Part shown: positions 23,411-30,369 of the stretch, one piece after another | Numbering within the stretch: the first letter of the stretch is position 1 | Layout of the letters: each line of letters begins with the position of its first letter | From: a virus | Virus record (IMG/VR): IMGVR_UViG_3300024288_000005 | Location: 1 to 34,922 of that record | Length of the DNA stretch: 34,922 bases | Strand: one strand, 5' to 3' | Position numbers and translations under genes: made by a program | Notes under the pieces: model-generated | Seen by the model: the letters and a program-made list of their open reading frames with translations, nothing else | Told to the model about the DNA's origin: nothing | Databases searched by the model: none

Positions 23411-24628
23411 ATGACACTTAATATTTCACAAACTGTGTTCTCTCCCTGGTTAACACCTGTGCGTTTGGTATCTACATCAAATATCGCGGGTACTTATGCT
23501 AATGGGCCACAAAATAACGGAGTTGGAGCTACATTAACCATAGCCGCATCTTCATTAACTATTGATAGCGTATTATGTGAGATTGGGGATAGAGTATTGC
23601 TTCTTACCCAAACAACTACCTATCAACAAGGTATCTATGTTGTTAAAAGCATTGGATCTACTGTAATACTTGAGAGATCTGACGATCAACAAAGCATAGA
23701 GCAAATGAAGCCGGGCGAATATGTTTCAGTAGGCGCAGGCTCTGTTAATGCTGGGAACTTCTATACACTAATTGAGCCTATCCCCCAAGTAATCGGAGTA
23801 GATGCAATTACTTTTAGTGCAGATCCCTCAGCAGGTGGCGTTAGTTTTTCTGGCGGCGCTTCAACTGCTAATAGCCTAGCTGTATTCTCTGATACATCAG
23901 GAAATCTTAAGGCACCCACAACTACATCAACTTTTGGCCAAGCATTAAATGTTACCGGAGCCTTTAGCGCGACTGGTGCAATTACATCGTCTGCCGGGGA
24001 TATAACAGCTGGCGCATCTGGTGCTGCACATAAGTTTATTTCTTTCCCTGCAACTGCTGGTAATGGTACTTTGATTCTTCAAGCTGTTAATGCTGGTGGG
24101 GCGTTCAACACTACTATTGCTAGTGGCACGATTGGGCAATCATCAGTAATTACAATTCCAGATCCTGGAACTGCTACAAGCAAATTCGTACTTCAAGATG
24201 GTAGCAATACTGCCCTTTCAGTATTGAATTTGAAATATGGTGCAACTCCTGTTGCTCAGGTAGATCCACAATCTTGTACTATTACTGCTGCTGCGGGCGC
24301 TGCAAATACAGCAACCGTAACAATTCAGTTAAAAGATGGCTCTGGAACAAACATGGCTAGAATTCTTCCATTCCGCGTTTATGCATCTTCTGCTGCTGAT
24401 GGATTAACTCTTGCATCTGCTGCTTCTACCGGATTCTCGGTTGCTAGTGGTGGATTAAGTATAAACAATGGCGCTGCTATTACCACCCAAATATCATGTA
24501 TGTCTAGTGCAACTGGTGGATGCGTTCTCAGCTTGTTAGATACTGGTAAGCAAACAAGTTATTTGGTGCTGGTTCTTTCTAACGGCGTCAAAATATCTGC
24601 TCAGTTATCTGCTGGCAGTTATGGTTAG
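23411..24628 (+). CDS. Tail fibre/adhesin-like protein, 405 aa
   Basis: Ala/Ser/Thr/Gly-rich with long beta-type repeats from about residue 150 onwards. The N-terminal region (VRLVSTSNIAGTYANGPQNN ... EIGDRVLLLTQTTTYQQGIY, about 16-80) is a common phage fibre N-terminal module that occurs in many fibres. ATG 23411 has AAAAGGACTTGAAA upstream; the TTG at 23405 would be inside the spacing. Probably part of the same fibre complex as the neighbouring genes. Confidence 0.65.
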   Translation: MTLNISQTVFSPWLTPVRLVSTSNIAGTYANGPQNNGVGATLTIAASSLTIDSVLCEIGDRVLLLTQTTTYQQGIYVVKSIGSTVILERSDDQQSIEQMKPGEYVSVGAGSVNAGNFYTLIEPIPQVIGVDAITFSADPSAGGVSFSGGASTANSLAVFSDTSGNLKAPTTTSTFGQALNVTGAFSATGAITSSAGDITAGASGAAHKFISFPATAGNGTLILQAVNAGGAFNTTIASGTIGQSSVITIPDPGTATSKFVLQDGSNTALSVLNLKYGATPVAQVDPQSCTITAAAGAANTATVTIQLKDGSGTNMARILPFRVYASSAADGLTLASAASTGFSVASGGLSINNGAAITTQISCMSSATGGCVLSLLDTGKQTSYLVLVLSNGVKISAQLSAGSYG

Positions 24629-24648
24629 TAGTTAATAGATAAAATAAT

Positions 24649-24675
24649 AAAGGGGAGTGTTTTTTGCTCTCCTTT
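24649..24675 (+). terminator. Terminator-like hairpin between fibre genes
   Basis: AAAGGGGAG (24649-24657) pairs with CTCTCCTTT (24667-24675) with one G-T pair, around a T-rich loop, followed by CTTT. It may be a partial terminator. Confidence 0.45.
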
Positions 24676-24693
24676 CTTTAAAAGGATTTAAAG

Positions 24694-24828
24694 ATGCAAG
24701 GCGCATACGGTGGATTAATTTTCATTATAGCTTATGGGGTTTCAAATCCATCAGTCCGAGACTTGTTTTTATGGTTAGATGGAACACCATTTACGCTATT
24801 AAGCGGTGACCGATTAACATTATTGTAA
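24694..24828 (+). CDS. Hypothetical small protein, 44 aa
   Basis: MQGAYGGLIFIIAYGVSNPS and onward: a hydrophobic first half that could be a short membrane or beta segment, then SVRDLFLWLDGTPFTLLSGD. RBS AAAAGGATTTAAAG precedes it. It lies between two fibre genes and may be a small fibre chaperone or tail component. Function unknown. Confidence 0.5.
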   Translation: MQGAYGGLIFIIAYGVSNPSVRDLFLWLDGTPFTLLSGDRLTLL

Positions 24829-24840
24829 AGGATTATAAGC

Positions 24841-26523
24841 ATGGCTAATAAAAATATATTTAATGTTTATCAAGATAACCCTATCACCACAAACCAATCA
24901 GCAGACTTGATGTATTTTGGTCGTAGCCCTTATGGGACTAATGACGATGCAGCAATGATTTTCTCAGATTTCGCAGCGCAATTTGGAGCACCATTCACTC
25001 CTGCTGCACTTACAAGAATTAATGATTCAAATGTCACGGTAACACTTGGCGGATCACCTTCAACAGCATTATTACAAGCAACTTCTTTGACATTAGGATG
25101 GACAGGACAATTAAGCGTTCCTCGAGGGGGAACAGGTAATTCTACTTTCACCGCATATTCTGTAATTTGTGCAGGAACAACAGCTACAGGCACATTTCAG
25201 AATGTCGCGGGAGTCGGTACAGCAAATCAGGTTCTTGTGTCAAACGGTGCCGCTGCACTTCCCACCTGGCAATCAGTTCCGGGATTAACTCCAGCAGCAC
25301 TTACAGAAACTGATGATACTAATGTAACTTTAACTCTCGGTGGAACACCAGCAACAGCACTTTTGCAAGCAACATCAATAACCGCTGGATGGACTGGAAC
25401 CTTGGCAGTGGGAAGAGGTGGTTTAGGAATAGCAACCATTCCGTCAAACGGACAAATACCGATTGGAAACGGAACAAACTATACGGCGAATACAATCACA
25501 GCAGGAACAGGAGTAAATGTTAGTAATGGGGCTGGAACCATAACATTATCGACCGCATCTGCGGTGGCTACAAGTTTTGCTACAGATTCTGGAACAGCGA
25601 CCCCATCAAGCGGAGTTTTAACAATCACAGGATCAACGACTGGTCTTACAACGACTGGCTCAGGCAGCACAGTTGGTATGACTGGAACATTAAATGCTGG
25701 TCACGGTGGCTCCGGATTATCTTCTCTAACAACCTATGCATTACTAACAGGCGGAACAACAGCAACCGGAAATTTCCAGCAAGTTGCAACGGGTACTTCC
25801 GGTCAAGTTTTGCAATCCGCTGGCGCAAGCGCTTTGCCAGCATACAGTACAGCAACATACCCATCGGCAGGCGGAACTACAGGAACAATCTTGCGTTCAA
25901 ACGGCACCAATTGGGTAAACTCTACAGCAACATTCGCTGATACGTATGGAGCAAGTACCCTGTTATATTCAAATGGCGCAAATACAGTTACGGGATTAGC
26001 AACGGCTAATAGCGCTATGATTTTTACAAGTTCCACGGGGGTTCCTGCCTGGACAGGAAGCGCTACAAATGGTCAAGTTTTAATAGGAAGTTCTGGGGCA
26101 AGTCCAGCATTAGGAACAATAACCGCAGGCACCGGGATATCTGTCACAAATGGCGCAGGAAGCATTACAATCGCTTCCACTGGAGGCGGCCTTACTGTCA
26201 CCACAATATCAGGGACAACACAGACTGCGGCAGTTAATAATTTATATATCGCATTAAACGCAGGCCAAACAACCGTTACCCTTCCTGCAACTTATGCGGT
26301 AGGAGACAGGATTTCATTAATAGGCGCTACTGCAAACACGGGAGGTTGGATTGTCACAGCTAATACGGGAGACACGGTGAGAGTCAACAATGGAACTACA
26401 ACAGCCGGTGGTTCTGTGACAAGTTCTGCTGTTGCAGGTCAAACAATAGAATTAATTTGTGATGTAGCAAATACATCCTGGGTAATGATTGGCACAGCTA
26501 GTGTGACTCTAACAACATCATAA
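24841..26523 (+). CDS. Repeat-rich tail fibre protein, 560 aa
   Basis: Thr/Gly/Ala-rich beta-structured protein built of imperfect repeats. A unit containing AALTxxxDxNVTxTLGGxPxTALLQATS recurs at about 57-85 and 151-179. Each copy is followed by a Gly-rich turn, RGGTG or RGGLG, and further copies of 'GGxGLSSL' and 'TAGTGxxVxNGAGxIT' follow (about 215-232, 420-438). The RGGTG turn is a hallmark of phage fibre shafts. The C-terminal part (AVGDRISLIGATANTGGWIV) resembles a beta-sandwich found at fibre tips. Probably a host-recognition fibre. Confidence 0.7.
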   Translation: MANKNIFNVYQDNPITTNQSADLMYFGRSPYGTNDDAAMIFSDFAAQFGAPFTPAALTRINDSNVTVTLGGSPSTALLQATSLTLGWTGQLSVPRGGTGNSTFTAYSVICAGTTATGTFQNVAGVGTANQVLVSNGAAALPTWQSVPGLTPAALTETDDTNVTLTLGGTPATALLQATSITAGWTGTLAVGRGGLGIATIPSNGQIPIGNGTNYTANTITAGTGVNVSNGAGTITLSTASAVATSFATDSGTATPSSGVLTITGSTTGLTTTGSGSTVGMTGTLNAGHGGSGLSSLTTYALLTGGTTATGNFQQVATGTSGQVLQSAGASALPAYSTATYPSAGGTTGTILRSNGTNWVNSTATFADTYGASTLLYSNGANTVTGLATANSAMIFTSSTGVPAWTGSATNGQVLIGSSGASPALGTITAGTGISVTNGAGSITIASTGGGLTVTTISGTTQTAAVNNLYIALNAGQTTVTLPATYAVGDRISLIGATANTGGWIVTANTGDTVRVNNGTTTAGGSVTSSAVAGQTIELICDVANTSWVMIGTASVTLTTS

Positions 26524-26533
26524 AGGGGATAAT

Positions 26534-27082
26534 ATGACTGTCATAAATTCTGTCGGAAATGCATTAACTGGTTCTACTGGAACCGGATTGTTTGTGGGAG
26601 CCACAAGTCCCACATTAGTTACACCAACGATTGGCGCCGCTACGGCAACAAACATTACTTTTAGTAACTATGCTACTGGAGGTATTATTGGAACAAGTAC
26701 TAACGATAGCGCAGCATCTACTTATGTCGGTGAAGTGATAACTGCTACGAATAGTGGTGGAACTGCCGTCTCTGCGGGCGCTGCTACAAACGTCACATCA
26801 ATTTCATTGACAGCAGGAGACTGGGACGTATTCGGGAATGTTGTTGGTACAGGTTCTGTAAACGTAACTTCTACATATTCCTGGATTAGCACAACCTCAA
26901 CAACGCTTCCAGCAATACCATCTTATAACGTTGTTTCTGCTGCTGGTGCTGGTTACGGCGTACAGGCCCCTACATCTAGATTATCACTTTCTGGCACAAC
27001 GACAGTTTATCTGGGAGGCCAAATTGGAGGTTCTGGTACCCTAACATTATATGGTAAAATATATGCGAGGCGTGCTAGATAA
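26534..27082 (+). CDS. Tail fibre C-terminal/tip protein, 182 aa
   Basis: Starts ten bases after the 560-aa fibre. N-terminal TPTIGAATATNITF motif (about 36-49) is typical of fibre shafts. The rest (LTAGDWDVFGNVVGTGSVNV to GKIYARRAR) is a jelly-roll-like tip module widespread in phage tail proteins. It may be a distal fibre part or an exchangeable tip. Confidence 0.65.
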   Translation: MTVINSVGNALTGSTGTGLFVGATSPTLVTPTIGAATATNITFSNYATGGIIGTSTNDSAASTYVGEVITATNSGGTAVSAGAATNVTSISLTAGDWDVFGNVVGTGSVNVTSTYSWISTTSTTLPAIPSYNVVSAAGAGYGVQAPTSRLSLSGTTTVYLGGQIGGSGTLTLYGKIYARRAR

Positions 27083-27105
27083 TATAACATTGAGGAGAAA
27101 AGAAA

Positions 27106-27303
27106 ATGAGTCTTTCATTAACCCCTACTGTACCTGCTTACTATCAAGATAGCGGAGCACCTGCTGCAAGTTATCTATCCATTTTAGTAGATATAGAGCT
27201 TGGTCAATTTTACTTAGATAATTCAAATGCTGATTTATATATTTGTACAGATAATAGTGATCAAAATGCATTGGTATGGAAATTGATTTTGGTTCAATCT
27301 TAA
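27106..27303 (+). CDS. Small tail-associated protein, 65 aa
   Basis: MSLSLTPTVPAYYQDSGAPA followed by a short beta-rich body ending VWKLILVQS. Begins 23 bases after the tip gene with GAGGAGAAAAGAAA. It is the last rightward gene, and its stop overlaps the stop of the leftward WGR-like gene by four bases, so the two arms meet here with no spacer. Confidence 0.55.
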   Translation: MSLSLTPTVPAYYQDSGAPAASYLSILVDIELGQFYLDNSNADLYICTDNSDQNALVWKLILVQS

Positions 27304-27542
27304 GTTATATGCATTATTGGCGTAATTAGTTCGTACCCTCGACTTTTACGCCTTTTCATAAGCTTTTCGATTGTCTTTTCCGCCTCTTCCTCTGAAATTC
27401 CGGATAAAGTTTTAAAACCACCACGGCTTGAAACGCAAGAACCCCAGCGGTAATCGATAATAATATTATAAGTTTCATTATGTTTGACTGTTATTTGATA
27501 AAATCTTTTTTTGATATGATTGAGCCACTGGTATGTTCGCAT
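27300..27542 (-). CDS. WGR-domain-like protein, 80 aa
   Basis: The body YQITVKHNETYNIIIDYRWG, then SGISEEEAEKTIEKLMKRRKSRGYELI (about 15-72), follows the WGR pattern: beta strands leading to Trp-Gly, more strands, then a helix rich in Glu/Lys ending in 'GY'. WGR domains occur in PARPs and bacterial MolR-like proteins and bind nucleic acid. Here Arg of WGR is Ser (WGS at about 33-35). Last gene of the leftward arm. The start overlaps the preceding frame by 65 bases and lacks a good ribosome site, so the true start may differ. Confidence 0.5.
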   Translation of the reverse strand: MRTYQWLNHIKKRFYQITVKHNETYNIIIDYRWGSCVSSRGGFKTLSGISEEEAEKTIEKLMKRRKSRGYELITPIMHIT

Positions 27543-27708
27543 AGGTATTCAACATCTCATCTAAAGTTAATATAATTTGTGTGCATTCCTTTTCATCCAT
27601 AAAGAAAGTTGGGTCTTGAACATCCAGTTCATAACCATCAACATAAAATCGCAAGTGATAATCCAGCCATAAAAAAGTGGCATAATACAAAATGATGATC
27701 TTAAGCAC
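27478..27708 (-). CDS. Hypothetical protein, 76 aa (GTG start, uncertain)
   Basis: A frame with hydrophobic N-terminus (LKIIILYYATFLWLDYHLRF) and a soluble end (ECTQIILTLDEMLNT). The start codon is GTG without a clear ribosome site, and its last 65 bases overlap the WGR-like gene, so confidence is limited. Unknown function. Confidence 0.35.
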   Translation of the reverse strand: MLKIIILYYATFLWLDYHLRFYVDGYELDVQDPTFFMDEKECTQIILTLDEMLNTYANIPVAQSYQKKILSNNSQT

Positions 27709-27780
27709 AAGAGATATTAATCAAATTTGAAGCGTTCTTTAATTCTATAAGATCGCCAATCCTAATTTTATTTATATCTT

Positions 27781-27969
27781 TTATCTTTTAAAGTCGGGTG
27801 CATCATCAAATATAATTGGCCCACATTCGCGGTTTGTGGAATACATTTCCTCAAACTCTTTTTTAGAGCAATTCTTCATATTAACTACATTAACTACCTT
27901 ATTACAATTACAGCAAATTCGCTGAAATGGGTTAATTGTTTGAAATTGATGGTTGCATTTATCGCTCAT
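27781..27969 (-). CDS. Small zinc-knuckle protein, 62 aa
   Basis: CNHQFQ (5-10) and CCNCNK (19-24) contribute Cys/His ligands for one zinc, with a further Cys at 34 and 49. It overlaps the recombinase stop by 11 bases. The small Cys/His-rich proteins of this arm (also 30907, 31114, 31455) resemble one another in layout but not clearly in sequence. Function unknown. Confidence 0.55.
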   Translation of the reverse strand: MSDKCNHQFQTINPFQRICCNCNKVVNVVNMKNCSKKEFEEMYSTNRECGPIIFDDAPDFKR

Positions 27970-28525
27970 TTATCTGCTCCATTGCTTTATATATGGTCGC
28001 CCTAGAAACGTTCATGTCCTTTGCAATGCTTCGTATGGATTGACAATTTTCTAGTTTGCCTTTGACAACCTCTCTAAATTTATTGTCAACTTTGTTAGGT
28101 CTACCTAAATGTTTTCCTGCCTTCTTTGCGGCATCTATTCCATCACGTTGACGACTTCTTATCATAGTTCGCTCAAACTCTGCGAAAGCACCCATCATCT
28201 GCAACATAAGAATGGACATCGCATCATTGTCACCTGTAAACACGAGGCCCTCTTTTAAAAACTTAACAATAACACCTTTGTCTTTAAGGATGACAAGTAT
28301 GTTTTGCAAATCTCGAAGGTTCCTAGCGAGCCTATCAATACTGTCAATAACAAGAGTATCTCCCTTACGAACATACGCTATGCACTCTTTCAGTTTCTCG
28401 CGCTCTAAGTTACTTCCAGTAACTTTGTCTGTGAATTCCATATCTACTTTAATCCCTTGTAATTGTCTGGCTGTATTCTGTCCTTGTGATGATACACGTA
28501 CATAGCCCACCGTCTGGTTGCTCAT
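27959..28525 (-). CDS. Small serine recombinase (resolvase/invertase family), 188 aa
   Basis: The N-terminal catalytic domain has VGYVRVSSQ (6-14) with nucleophile Ser12, DTLVIDSIDRLARNLRDL with the conserved Arg residues, and FAEFERTMIRSRQRDGI (about 113-129). The C-terminus carries the helix-turn-helix SIRSIAKDMNVSRATIYKAM. Length matches Hin/Gin/TnpR enzymes. Such enzymes invert or resolve DNA between short sites. Its place about 650 bases from the fibre genes suggests fibre inversion; resolving multimers of a plasmid prophage is the alternative. It is too small for a large serine integrase. Confidence 0.9.
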   Translation of the reverse strand: MSNQTVGYVRVSSQGQNTARQLQGIKVDMEFTDKVTGSNLEREKLKECIAYVRKGDTLVIDSIDRLARNLRDLQNILVILKDKGVIVKFLKEGLVFTGDNDAMSILMLQMMGAFAEFERTMIRSRQRDGIDAAKKAGKHLGRPNKVDNKFREVVKGKLENCQSIRSIAKDMNVSRATIYKAMEQINER

Positions 28526-28548
28526 GGGTATTATTATTATCCTATAAA

Positions 28549-28572
28549 AATTTATTTTTATTTTAATAAATT
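28549..28572. promoter_or_regulatory. Inverted repeat upstream of the recombinase
   Basis: AATTTATT (28549-28556) and AATAAATT (28565-28572) are perfect inverted arms eight bases apart in the 53-base gap before the recombinase gene. Resolvase genes often have their recombination or operator site here. The low base complexity means chance is a real alternative. Confidence 0.3.
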
Positions 28573-28578
28573 ACTAAA

Positions 28579-28845
28579 TTAACCTTCAAACTCGTCTTGT
28601 GCTAATGAATGAATTTTATACGGTCTACATTTATCATTATCTGTACCTATTAATTCTTTAAGTTCTAAAATAAGAGAGTCAATTGTCACATAAAGATTCC
28701 TTGCCCCATTAACCACTAAATAATATATAGGGTCTTTATGAGTACTTAAAAAATCGATTGATATAACAAAACTTTTACCTGTTAAAATGTAGTATTCTTC
28801 AATAAGACTATGTGCAATTTTTATCTTTTCTATATCTATTTCCAT
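28579..28845 (-). CDS. Hypothetical protein, 88 aa
   Basis: MEIDIEKIKIAHSLIEEYYI and onward: alternating helix and strand segments with an acidic C-terminal stretch (IGTDNDKCRPYKIHSLAQD). It follows the small membrane protein gene after nine bases. I do not recognise the family. Confidence 0.55.
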   Translation of the reverse strand: MEIDIEKIKIAHSLIEEYYILTGKSFVISIDFLSTHKDPIYYLVVNGARNLYVTIDSLILELKELIGTDNDKCRPYKIHSLAQDEFEG

Positions 28846-28854
28846 TATTATTCC

Positions 28855-29034
28855 TTACCAAAATTTTAATATAAAATGAATTATCATATATATGATCGCT
28901 ACTGGAGCAAATAAAATAAAAAGCACCACAATAGTTTCAAGCTTGTCGTATAAAAACGAATAAATACAATTATATATCTTATTATTTAGTCGTAATCTAA
29001 CGTGGATTTTTCGCGCTTTAGTAAAAGTATTCAT
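28855..29034 (-). CDS. Membrane protein sharing the SR-cluster N-terminal motif, 59 aa
   Basis: The product begins MNTFTKARKIHVRLRLNNKI, basic as in the SR genes upstream, with Lys at position 6. From about 33 to 58 it has one or two hydrophobic spans (TIVVLFILFAPVAIIYMIIH, then FILKFW). The ATG overlaps the stop of SR gene 7 (ATGA), so it is the eighth cistron of the same run. It has no SR repeat. A membrane anchor or lysis-related function for the cluster is possible; it is inference. Confidence 0.6.
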   Translation of the reverse strand: MNTFTKARKIHVRLRLNNKIYNCIYSFLYDKLETIVVLFILFAPVAIIYMIIHFILKFW

Positions 29035-29231
29035 TTTAATTCCCGAAAAATAGATTTAAACCTAGATATAGATTTATACTTATTCCCAGACCATGACTCT
29101 GCCATTGATGCAGAACCACACGCTGACCAAGACCAATATCTGTAAGTAGGACGAAATGCAGAGCAATATGCAGAGTTAGAATTAGATCCAAATACTGAAC
29201 CTATACTCCCTGTTTTAAGTGAGCTAATCAT
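29031..29231 (-). CDS. Ser-rich dipeptide-repeat protein SR7, 66 aa
   Basis: The start at 29231 (MISSLKTGSIGSVFGSN) forms an ATGA overlap with SR6; a start 15 bases upstream exists but breaks this pattern. The most degenerate member: Ser, Trp, Arg, Tyr and Gly alternate (YRYWSWSACGSASMAESWS, about 29-47), ending SISRFKSIFRELK. Its neighbours and motif mark it as part of the SR family. Function unknown. Confidence 0.6.
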   Translation of the reverse strand: MISSLKTGSIGSVFGSNSNSAYCSAFRPTYRYWSWSACGSASMAESWSGNKYKSISRFKSIFRELK

Positions 29232-29449
29232 TTTGATACTCTGCAATAATCAGATCTGGATATAGATAATGACCTGCGCATAAATCCAGATATACCCCTA
29301 GAAAACGACATAGTCCAATGGTCAGATTCAGACCTATACTTAGGTTCAGAAAAAGACACAGACCAAGATCTAGACCAATATCCAGATTCTGATCCAGACC
29401 AAGACGAAGATCTAGGTAACGCTGAACTAACTTTAAGTGAGCTATTCAT
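29228..29449 (-). CDS. Ser-Arg/Trp dipeptide-repeat protein SR6, 73 aa
   Basis: N-terminal motif MNSSLKVSSALPRSS, then alternating Ser-X (SWSGSESGYWSRSWSVSFSE, about 16-35), and an Arg/Ser tail (MRRSLSISRSDYC). The segment encoding GSESGYW is shared by 30 identical bases with SR4 (29375-29404 and 29811-29840), showing copying between genes. Starts two bases after the stop of SR5. Strongly basic, no fold predicted from sequence. Confidence 0.65.
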   Translation of the reverse strand: MNSSLKVSSALPRSSSWSGSESGYWSRSWSVSFSEPKYRSESDHWTMSFSRGISGFMRRSLSISRSDYCRVSK

Positions 29450-29451
29450 AT

Positions 29452-29655
29452 TTATTCTCTAACATAATTAGATCTATATCTAGACAAAGACCTAGACCTA
29501 GACTTAGATAAAGAACCAGATTCAGACAAAAACATAGGCGGAGAAAAAGACTTAGACCAAGATATAGACCAATAACCAGACCTTGATCCACATCCAGATC
29601 TTTGTGCAAAAAAATTACAAGGTAATTCTGCTCGTGATTTTATACAGATACTCAT
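29452..29655 (-). CDS. Ser-Arg dipeptide-repeat protein SR5, 67 aa
   Basis: N-terminal MSICIKSRAELPCNFFAQ, then RSGCGSRSGYWSISWSKSFS (about 19-38), SESGSLSKSRSRSLSRYRS and end NYVRE. It shares the order GYW...SWS...SFS...SES with SR6. ATGA overlap with SR4. Serine is nearly always TCT, giving hexanucleotide periodicity. Confidence 0.65.
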   Translation of the reverse strand: MSICIKSRAELPCNFFAQRSGCGSRSGYWSISWSKSFSPPMFLSESGSLSKSRSRSLSRYRSNYVRE

Positions 29656-29891
29656 ATTGACTCTCTATGATAATTAGATCTAGACCCAGATTTAGACCCA
29701 GAGCTAGACCTAGATCTAGATCTAGAATTAGAGCTAAACTTAGAGCTATACCTAGACCAAGACCTAGACACAGACCTAGACACAGAACTAGACCTAGACC
29801 TAGACCTATACCAATATCCAGATTCTGATCCAGACCAAGACCAATACAAAGATCCATAAAACATTGCTCGCGCTTTTATAGCGTTATTCAT
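29652..29891 (-). CDS. Ser-Arg dipeptide-repeat protein SR4, 79 aa
   Basis: N-terminal MNNAIKARAMFYGSLYWSWS, then SGSESGYWYRSRSRSSSVSR (about 20-39) and an almost pure Ser-Arg/Ser run (SNSRSRSRSSSGSKSGSRS) to NYHRESI. The clearest SR protein of the set, resembling eukaryotic RS domains and serine-rich protamines in composition. ATGA overlap with SR3. The frame is preferred over a competing Gly-Leu frame because all seven genes share this frame, motif and overlap. Confidence 0.65.
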   Translation of the reverse strand: MNNAIKARAMFYGSLYWSWSGSESGYWYRSRSRSSSVSRSVSRSWSRYSSKFSSNSRSRSRSSSGSKSGSRSNYHRESI

Positions 29892-30181
29892 TTTAATTTT
29901 CTCTCAAACATAGACCAAGGCCAAGACCTGGATCGGGACCAAGATCTATCCCTAGAAAAATTCCTGGAAAAATAACTAGTCCAAGAACCAGAAATAGACA
30001 TATCTTTCGAACTAGACTTAGACCAACAAACAGAGCTAGGCCTAGCACAAGTTCTGTATCTAGACCAACACTTAGATCTAGAAAAAGACCCTGATATAGA
30101 CTTAGACATAGACCACGATCTAGACTTAGACTTCCATGTAGTAATGCAAGCTGCATTCACAACTTTTGTAGAGTTATTCAT
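29888..30181 (-). CDS. Ser-Arg dipeptide-repeat protein SR3, 97 aa
   Basis: Longest member. N-terminal MNNSTKVVNAACITTWKSKS, then two SR tracts (about 17-41; about 70-92, NFSRDRSWSRSRSWPWSM) separated by CARPSSVCWSKSSSKDMSIS. Ends FERKLK. Starts two bases after the stop of SR2. Two Cys in the middle (about 46 and 53) could pair. Function unknown. Confidence 0.65.
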   Translation of the reverse strand: MNNSTKVVNAACITTWKSKSRSWSMSKSISGSFSRSKCWSRYRTCARPSSVCWSKSSSKDMSISGSWTSYFSRNFSRDRSWSRSRSWPWSMFERKLK

Positions 30182-30183
30182 CT

Positions 30184-30369
30184 TTATTTCCTATCATAAT
30201 AAGATCTAGGTCTAGACTTAGACCTAACCAAAGACCCAGACAAAGACCCAGACCAAGATCGAGACAAAGATCTAGACCAACACCTAGGTATAGACCTAGA
30301 CTTAGACAAAGATCTAGATATAGACCTAGGTGTGAATAACAGTATTAATATCTTTGAAGCAATAATCAT
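30184..30369 (-). CDS. Ser-Arg dipeptide-repeat protein SR2, 61 aa
   Basis: N-terminal MIIASKILILLFTPRS is more hydrophobic than in other members and may bury in a membrane or another protein. Then SISRSLSKSRSIPRCWSRSL (about 16-35), WSGSLSGSLVRSKSRPRS and end YYDRK. ATGA overlap with SR1. Confidence 0.6.
   Translation of the reverse strand: MIIASKILILLFTPRSISRSLSKSRSIPRCWSRSLSRSWSGSLSGSLVRSKSRPRSYYDRK

Noticed and set aside
23000-28600. Invertible fibre segment with crossover sites
   Set aside because: I saw no pair of long inverted dyads or a second, reversed fibre end by eye, so only the recombinase itself is reported.
29615-30156. Minus-strand Gly-Leu frames (29615-29857 and 29893-30156) across the SR array
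   Set aside because: They arise from the hexamer repeat read in another phase and have starts in only two of seven genes. The SR frame has a start, shared motif and near-contiguous stop-start spacing in all seven.
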